Positions 6,008-9,955 of a DNA stretch of 9,955 bases are shown here, piece by piece. Each line of letters opens with the position of its first letter. Position 1 is the first letter of the stretch. The DNA comes from JANYJJ01 sp038241115 (GTDB lineage: Bacteria; Pseudomonadota; Gammaproteobacteria; Burkholderiales; Burkholderiaceae_C). The stretch covers positions 1 to 9,955 of the forward strand of contig JBBRGA010000130.1 of the NCBI GenBank assembly GCA_038241115.1, given 5' to 3'. A model generated the notes under the pieces. It worked only from the letters and a program-made list of their open reading frames with translations, was not told where the DNA came from and did not search any database. The translations under genes and the position numbers were made by a program.

Positions 6008-6814
6008 TTGAACAATTTGTTTGCCTTGTGGGGCCTGGCCGCCTGGAAGCCGCTGCTCACGGCGTTGGTGTTGCCACCGCTTCCATTTTTGTTGGCCGTG
6101 CTGCTGGGCGCACTCTGCTTGCGCAGCAGACGGGCTTCGGCGTGGTTTTTGATCTTGTTCGGCCTGGGCGGCCTGTGGCTCACTGCCACCGAAGGCGTGG
6201 CGCGTTGGGCGCAGCCGCTGCTGCTGACTCAATCGCCGGTGCTCACCCAAGACCGGTTGGCAGCGTTGAAATTGCAGGCCAAAGGCACGCGCATGGCCAT
6301 CGTCGTGTTGGGCGGCGGTGCCGAGAAATATGCCCCTGAATACATGGAAGCCAGTTTGGTCAGCGCCTCGCTTGAACGCTTGCGCTACGGCATGTGGCTG
6401 AGCCGCCAGACCGGCATTCCGGTGGCGTTCACGGGCGGCTCGGGGTGGGCCGCAGCAGACGGGCCGGCCGAGGCAGAAGTCGCGGCGCGCATTGCCATCG
6501 CCGATTTCAAACAGCCCCTGAAGTGGACGGAAACCCAGTCGCGCGACACGGCAGAAAACGCCGCGATGACGGTGCCTGTGTTGCGAGCGGCGGGCGTGCA
6601 ACAACTGCTGGTCGTGACTCACGGATGGCACATGCCGCGTGCCATGGCCTCGTTCAAAAAACAGGCCGGTGCCAGCATGACGGTGGAAGCCGCACCCATG
6701 GGCTTGGCACGCATCGAGGAAGTCGGCCCACTCGACTGGGTGCCTTCGTCAAACGGCTTCAAGCGAAATCGTCAAATCATTCATGAATGGCTGGGCGGCT
6801 TGGCTGGCGCTTGA
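6008..6814 (+). CDS. YdcF/ElyC/SanA family membrane protein (DUF218)
   Basis: A 268-residue inner-membrane protein with hydrophobic segments at about 14-37 and 45-60 and a soluble DUF218 domain after about residue 95, probably periplasmic. Motifs of the domain are IVVLGGGAE (98-106), SLERLRYG (121-128), FTGGSGW (141-147), E-T-x-S-RDTAENA (175-185), VVTHGWHMPRA (202-212) and LDWVPSSNGF (242-251). E. coli ElyC and SanA of this group affect envelope integrity and lipid-carrier or peptidoglycan metabolism, but no enzymatic activity can be stated for this protein. The start is uncertain. The TTG at 6008 gives MNNLFALWGLAAWKPLL, the way I expect such proteins to begin, and the usual length. The ATG at 5921 adds 29 residues with no family character. 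Neither has a good ribosome site. The gene is divergent from the DUF748-type gene and convergent with rbgA. Confidence 0.87.
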   Translation: MNNLFALWGLAAWKPLLTALVLPPLPFLLAVLLGALCLRSRRASAWFLILFGLGGLWLTATEGVARWAQPLLLTQSPVLTQDRLAALKLQAKGTRMAIVVLGGGAEKYAPEYMEASLVSASLERLRYGMWLSRQTGIPVAFTGGSGWAAADGPAEAEVAARIAIADFKQPLKWTETQSRDTAENAAMTVPVLRAAGVQQLLVVTHGWHMPRAMASFKKQAGASMTVEAAPMGLARIEEVGPLDWVPSSNGFKRNRQIIHEWLGGLAGA

Positions 6815-6821
6815 GGGGCAA

Positions 6822-6872
6822 GGCGCGCTGCCGTTGGCGCACCGAGAACGGCACCCGCCGCCAACGCGCGCC
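6822..6872. terminator. Long imperfect hairpin between convergent genes
   Basis: GGCGCGC at 6822-6828 pairs with GCGCGCC at 6866-6872. Inside it, CGTTGGCG at 6832-6839 pairs with CGCCAACG at 6859-6866 (one base shared), with a bulge on one side and a 19-base loop. It fills nearly all of the 58-base gap between the ydcF-like stop and the rbgA stop. No T-run follows on either strand, so it may be a transcription barrier or an RNA 3'-end structure rather than a classical terminator. Confidence 0.4.
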
Positions 6873-7787
6873 TTACTGCGCCGCCACTTTTTTCTTCTTC
6901 TTTTTGTCGCGACGCGTCGCCTCTGCTACCTCGGCTTCGGCCTGCCACAGTGCCATCTCTTCGGGCGTCTCCAACGTCACCAGACCTAGGCCGCCGGTTC
7001 GAAATTCGCCCATCAAAATTTCGGCGGCCTTTTGCAGATTCACGCGGCCGCCGCTTTTAATGGCGCCGCGTTTTCTGGCAATCTCGGTCAGCTGATCTTC
7101 CTCGGACAGCCCAGACATGTCGGCCAGCTTGAAGCGCTCGGCAACGCGCCCGGGGTAATTGCGGTTCACGCAGTTCAGCAACTCCAGCGCAACCTCTTCT
7201 TCGTTATAAGCATTGCGGCCGATGCCGCCGCTGGCTGCCAGGTGATAGCCGCTTTGCGGGACGGTGATGCGCGGCCACAGCATGCCCGGCGTGTCGAACA
7301 AATACACATCGCTGGCCAGCACAATTTTTTGCTCCAGCTTGGTGATGCCGGGCTCGTCGCCTGTCTTCGTGGCACGGCGTCCTGCCAGCGTGTTGATGAG
7401 GGTGGATTTGCCCACGTTCGGAATGCCGCATATCAACACGCGCAGCGGCTTGGTCATGCCGCCACGCAGCGGCGCCAACGCGCGACAGCCAGCAATCAGG
7501 CGCTGCGCAGGCGCGGTGACGCTGGCGTCCAGGCCCAGCGCCTGCGTGGCGGGCAAGCTGTTGTAGTGCGCCAGCCAAAGCGCGGTGCGATCGGGGTCGG
7601 CGAGGTCTTGTTTGTTGAGCACTTTCAAGGCGGGCTTGCCGCTTGTCAGCTCAGCCAACAAGGGGTTGAGGCTGGAGCCCGGCAAGCGTGCATCCAGCAG
7701 CTCGATGACCACATCGATTTCTTTGACGCGGTCCAGGATGGCGCGCCGGGTCGAGTTCATGTGACCGGGAAACCATTGAATGGCCAT
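6873..7787 (-). CDS. rbgA: Ribosome biogenesis GTPase RbgA/YlqF
   Basis: A 304-residue cytoplasmic GTPase of the circularly permuted YlqF/RbgA group, which assists late assembly of the large ribosomal subunit. The order of GTPase motifs is permuted, as expected: G4 NKQD at 58-61, then G1 GIPNVGKS at 121-128, G2 in GIT at 147-149, and G3 DTPG at 165-168. The N-terminal WFPGHM (5-10) is a strong family signature. The C-terminal part forms the helical RNA-binding domain and ends in a Lys-rich tail (six lysines in a row, then VAAQ). The ATG at 7787 is fixed by the signature. Upstream, an AGAAG-like site is only weak. It lies 114 bases downstream of the carotenoid dioxygenase gene on the same strand. 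The gap and unrelated function suggest its own promoter, which was not identified. Confidence 0.95.
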   Translation of the reverse strand: MAIQWFPGHMNSTRRAILDRVKEIDVVIELLDARLPGSSLNPLLAELTSGKPALKVLNKQDLADPDRTALWLAHYNSLPATQALGLDASVTAPAQRLIAGCRALAPLRGGMTKPLRVLICGIPNVGKSTLINTLAGRRATKTGDEPGITKLEQKIVLASDVYLFDTPGMLWPRITVPQSGYHLAASGGIGRNAYNEEEVALELLNCVNRNYPGRVAERFKLADMSGLSEEDQLTEIARKRGAIKSGGRVNLQKAAEILMGEFRTGGLGLVTLETPEEMALWQAEAEVAEATRRDKKKKKKVAAQ

Positions 7788-7901
7788 GGGTGCTTCTGTT
7801 TGAAAATGCGGGCTGCCAATTGTCGCGGGTGTGAGCTCGGCGATCGGGCGCTTGCCGTGTCCCTTCAGAGGTCATGCGTTTGACATCTGCAGACGCATTT
7901 G
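7788..7901 (-). other. Spacer between the blh-like gene and rbgA, with a dyad
   Basis: These 114 bases hold no supported gene. An imperfect dyad (arms TGACA at 7881-7885 and TGTCA at 7900-7904, with an inner TGC/GCA pair) overlaps the dioxygenase stop codon. In addition ATGCGT at 7874-7879 can pair with ACGCAT at 7893-7898, a competing stem. No T-run follows, so it is a weak candidate for a 3'-end structure of the carotenoid transcript. The rbgA promoter should also lie here. Confidence 0.3.
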
Positions 7902-8891
7902 TCAGCTCGAGTTGCGGCCCATCAACCAGCCGCTGAAACGGACCCGTTCCACCACGATCATGTGCGGCACAGTGAGTGCGGCCAAGCCAACGAACAGGAG
8001 TTGCATCAGACGCGTTTCCAATGCGTGGCCGTCAGACACCCACCAAGCCAACGCGACGCCAACCACTGTGGCCGCCATCGGCCATGCCGCGATGCCGATC
8101 AGATGGCGAAGGGTTCCGGCTTCGGTGTAGTCCCGCGTTCTCAATATGTGGCGGGCGCTGTGCATGCCGCAGAAAAAAACCGCGAACCCCAAGAGCGGTG
8201 GCGCGATAGTGAGCAACGCAGTGACCGACACCAGTTCGATGCTGCGCGCCAGATTTTTTTTTGCACCGGCGATGGCAGCGACGCCAATTGCGGCAACCCA
8301 AGGCCAAGCAATCTCTTGCAAAGCTCCAACGATCGCCTGCGCAGCCGGCGACCCTGACAGCAACGCGAACAGTTGGGAAACCGCTTCTGCATGCAGCGCC
8401 ATCGGGCACAAAATAATTGCGCCGCCGTAAAGCGTTCGGAACAGCGCCGGTGTCCTGCCTTCGGGATCACCCGAAAAATGAAGCGCCGACATGAGCAGGA
8501 ACGCGGCAAGAAAAAAGCCAGGGGCAAACCACCACAAGGCCACAACCGACGCCGCAGCCGCCAAATAAGCGATGGTGAACATGCTCCATCCTGCGGCCGA
8601 TCGAACGCTCAAAAGTTGCCGCACAAAGACCAAGTCCAGGGCACCGTGCGGAACACCCAGCAACAGGATGATGGGCGCCAACACGATGAGTTGGGCCTGC
8701 GCGTCGAGCACCGGCAGCCACAGGCTCCCAACAATGACCAACCAAGCCAACCCACTGAAACCAAGGCCCTGCGACTTGAGGTTCAAAGCCAAACCTGCGG
8801 GCCACGCGTCTTTCAACAACCGCATCCGCACACGACGCTGACTGAAGGATTCATGCCACGCGTTCGCTTTTTCTTTCTCCGTCGCCTGCAT
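7902..8891 (-). CDS. blh: Brp/Blh-type beta-carotene 15,15'-dioxygenase (retinal synthesis)
   Basis: A 329-residue polytopic inner-membrane protein that cleaves beta-carotene at its central double bond into two molecules of retinal. Several hydrophobic helices are visible from about residue 44 onward. The histidines expected to hold the catalytic iron are in family motifs: GVPHGALDL (His82), SALHFSGDPE (His138), FFCGMHSARHIL (His244 and His248) and LTVPHMIVVER (His310). Proteins of this family are almost always found with microbial rhodopsins or carotenoid genes. The ATG at 8891 gives a 41-base overlap with the upstream crtY gene and is preceded by GGGTGG. An in-frame ATG at 8825 (residue 23) would remove the overlap and begin closer to the first conserved region, so the start is uncertain. 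A run of nine A on the coding strand (8262-8254) encodes AKKN near residues 210-213 and is a place where slippage or sequencing error could occur; the frame is intact here. Confidence 0.9.
   Translation of the reverse strand: MQATEKEKANAWHESFSQRRVRMRLLKDAWPAGLALNLKSQGLGFSGLAWLVIVGSLWLPVLDAQAQLIVLAPIILLLGVPHGALDLVFVRQLLSVRSAAGWSMFTIAYLAAAASVVALWWFAPGFFLAAFLLMSALHFSGDPEGRTPALFRTLYGGAIILCPMALHAEAVSQLFALLSGSPAAQAIVGALQEIAWPWVAAIGVAAIAGAKKNLARSIELVSVTALLTIAPPLLGFAVFFCGMHSARHILRTRDYTEAGTLRHLIGIAAWPMAATVVGVALAWWVSDGHALETRLMQLLFVGLAALTVPHMIVVERVRFSGWLMGRNSS
8254..8262 (-). repeat. Homopolymer A9 tract inside the blh-like gene
   Basis: Nine consecutive T on the + strand are nine A in the coding direction of the dioxygenase gene. 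The tract is unusual in this GC-rich context and is long enough to permit replication or polymerase slippage. Confidence 0.9.
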
Positions 8892-9955
8892 CCACCCGAA
8901 TTTGACCGCGCCGCCACGTCAGGGCGAAGGCCGCTTTGAGAAACGGAAAAACCGGCATCGCCACCACAACCGCAAGGCTGTCAACGACACCGGCAGATCC
9001 ACTCAGGAAGCGAATGACACGGGCCGGGTCTGCGCCGCTGAACAGTGAGTAAAAAATCGATGCGCCGCGACGAGGCTCGGCGCGCAAAACATCCAGAAAA
9101 ATCTGGTCCATCACGCGCAGTGGCAGTGGGTCGGCCTTGTGCGCCACTGGCCGACCGGTGCTCAGCAGCGCGTCAGCACACTCATCGGCCCAGCGTTGTA
9201 TGCGTTGAAAAGCGTAGCCCGTGCTGGGTCGGGCGCCACCGGCCATCACGCCGACCTTGACATGGCTTTTATCCGTCGCGCGGGGACCGTCAATCAGGCC
9301 CATTGGCAAAATGCCGTGCTCGCTGCGCAGTATCGAGAACGCTGCTTTGCCCACACGTTGGGCGATGGCAGCGTCAAGCCGCACTTGCAACTCAGCGGCT
9401 GTAAGAGGCGTTGCGCCGAACACAGTGAGCTCCACCAGCGCGCGGGTCGTCGTCACCGGCAAGACGTAAACAAATGCGACATCACGCACGTCAGGCGCAA
9501 GGAAGTTCATCAGGTCCAGCGAAAGCGGGTCGAACACCGCCGCAGCACATTCGATTTCATGGCCATAAAACGATTGCCACATCGTTGCACCATCGCGCCG
9601 AGGCAATTGCGACGGCCGCGTGTCGACCACTGAGCGGGCCGTCACCGTGCCTGAGCTTGTGCGTATTTTCCAAAAACCGTCGCCATGGGTGGGCTCAGCA
9701 ATGACTGAGGTGCCGAGCTTCAACATCTGATTCGGGTGGTCGTTGATCGCTGTCTGCGCAGCCGCATAGAAGTCTTTGGCTGCGAGCATGTTGTAGGGCG
9801 TCGATCCGCAGTCGAGCGTCGTCGTTTGGCCTGCGTTTGCCACCCGCATCGTTTGCCAACGGTGCTGTACCGCAACCGACTGGGGGGAAGAGCGGTCGCG
9901 CCAGAAGCACCAAGTGCGGTCGTTGATGTATTCAGTGCGGGACTCCAGCACCAGC
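8851..9955 (-). CDS. crtY: Lycopene beta-cyclase CrtY (5' end outside window)
   Basis: A flavoprotein that closes the ends of lycopene into beta-rings, making beta-carotene. The frame is open to the right edge, so the first 35-40 residues or so, with the Rossmann GxGxxG for FAD/NAD(P), are missing. Counting from the GTG at 9951, the visible part has NDRTWCFW (10-17), VVDTRP (108-113), WQSFYGHEIE (125-134), VLPVTTTRALVE (163-174), EHGILPMGL (211-219) and GGARPSTGYAFQRI (238-251). These match the CrtY-type lycopene cyclase landmarks (strand after the cofactor site, FxGxE-like element, PL/PxTxTRAL and GGxxRPSTGYxF). The gene ends at 8851, inside or just before the dioxygenase gene, which points to one transcript and coupled translation. 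Other carotenoid genes (crtE, crtB, crtI) and a rhodopsin gene would be expected beyond the right edge. Confidence 0.9.
   Translation of the reverse strand, partial: LVLESRTEYINDRTWCFWRDRSSPQSVAVQHRWQTMRVANAGQTTTLDCGSTPYNMLAAKDFYAAAQTAINDHPNQMLKLGTSVIAEPTHGDGFWKIRTSSGTVTARSVVDTRPSQLPRRDGATMWQSFYGHEIECAAAVFDPLSLDLMNFLAPDVRDVAFVYVLPVTTTRALVELTVFGATPLTAAELQVRLDAAIAQRVGKAAFSILRSEHGILPMGLIDGPRATDKSHVKVGVMAGGARPSTGYAFQRIQRWADECADALLSTGRPVAHKADPLPLRVMDQIFLDVLRAEPRRGASIFYSLFSGADPARVIRFLSGSAGVVDSLAVVVAMPVFPFLKAAFALTWRRGQIRVDAGDGERKSERVA

Noticed and set aside
5507..6631. 374-codon minus-strand open frame over the ydcF-like gene
   Set aside because: Its composition is Arg/Gln/His-rich as in shadow frames, and it overlaps the DUF218 gene, whose motifs are unmistakable.
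7651..7875. 74-codon minus-strand open frame starting in the blh-rbgA spacer
   Set aside because: Most of it overlaps rbgA out of frame, and the product resembles no family.
7881..7904. PpsR/CrtJ-type photosynthesis or carotenoid operator (TGT-N12-ACA)
   Set aside because: The dyad here has the opposite polarity and spacing (ACA-N14-TGT), so it does not fit that motif.

Overview
The window is GC-rich DNA packed with genes in the style of a Betaproteobacterium, most likely Burkholderiales and probably Comamonadaceae. This is inferred from protein resemblance and codon style, not from a marker gene. No rRNA, tRNA, CRISPR array, transposase or integrase is visible. No gap between genes exceeds 300 bases; the longest is about 230 bases, between the NTP-transferase gene and pdxH.

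Layout. Bases 1-171 hold the 3' end of a histidine-phosphatase-like gene (+). It converges on a MocA/MobA-like nucleotidyltransferase gene (204-836, -). Divergent from that is pdxH (1067-1714, +), the last enzyme of pyridoxal phosphate synthesis. It may be read from a leaderless transcript. pdxH converges on a four-gene minus-strand run from 5904 down to 1733. In order of transcription these are a drastically shortened DUF748 protein, msrA (methionine sulfoxide reductase A), a small His-rich exported or anchored protein with a 12-bp tandem repeat, and a ZnuD-like TonB-dependent receptor. The last three look like a metal-uptake unit coupled to oxidative repair. A hairpin-rich 145-nt leader precedes the receptor. 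Divergent from the DUF748 remnant is a YdcF/ElyC-type DUF218 membrane protein gene (6008-6814, +). It converges on rbgA/ylqF, a circularly permuted ribosome-assembly GTPase gene (6873-7787, -).

The right end (7902-9955, -) is the most informative part. A lycopene beta-cyclase gene (crtY, running off the window edge) overlaps a Brp/Blh-type beta-carotene 15,15'-dioxygenase gene. Together these enzymes turn lycopene into beta-carotene and then retinal, the chromophore of microbial rhodopsins. The pair implies that a carotenoid/rhodopsin cluster continues beyond base 9955, although no rhodopsin gene lies in this window.

The best candidates for a second look are four. They are the retinal-synthesis pair, the DUF748 protein whose N- and C-terminal ends are joined without the large middle, the msrA / His-rich protein / ZnuD-like receptor run, and the competing hairpins in the receptor leader. 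Nothing here is clearly a wholly new system.
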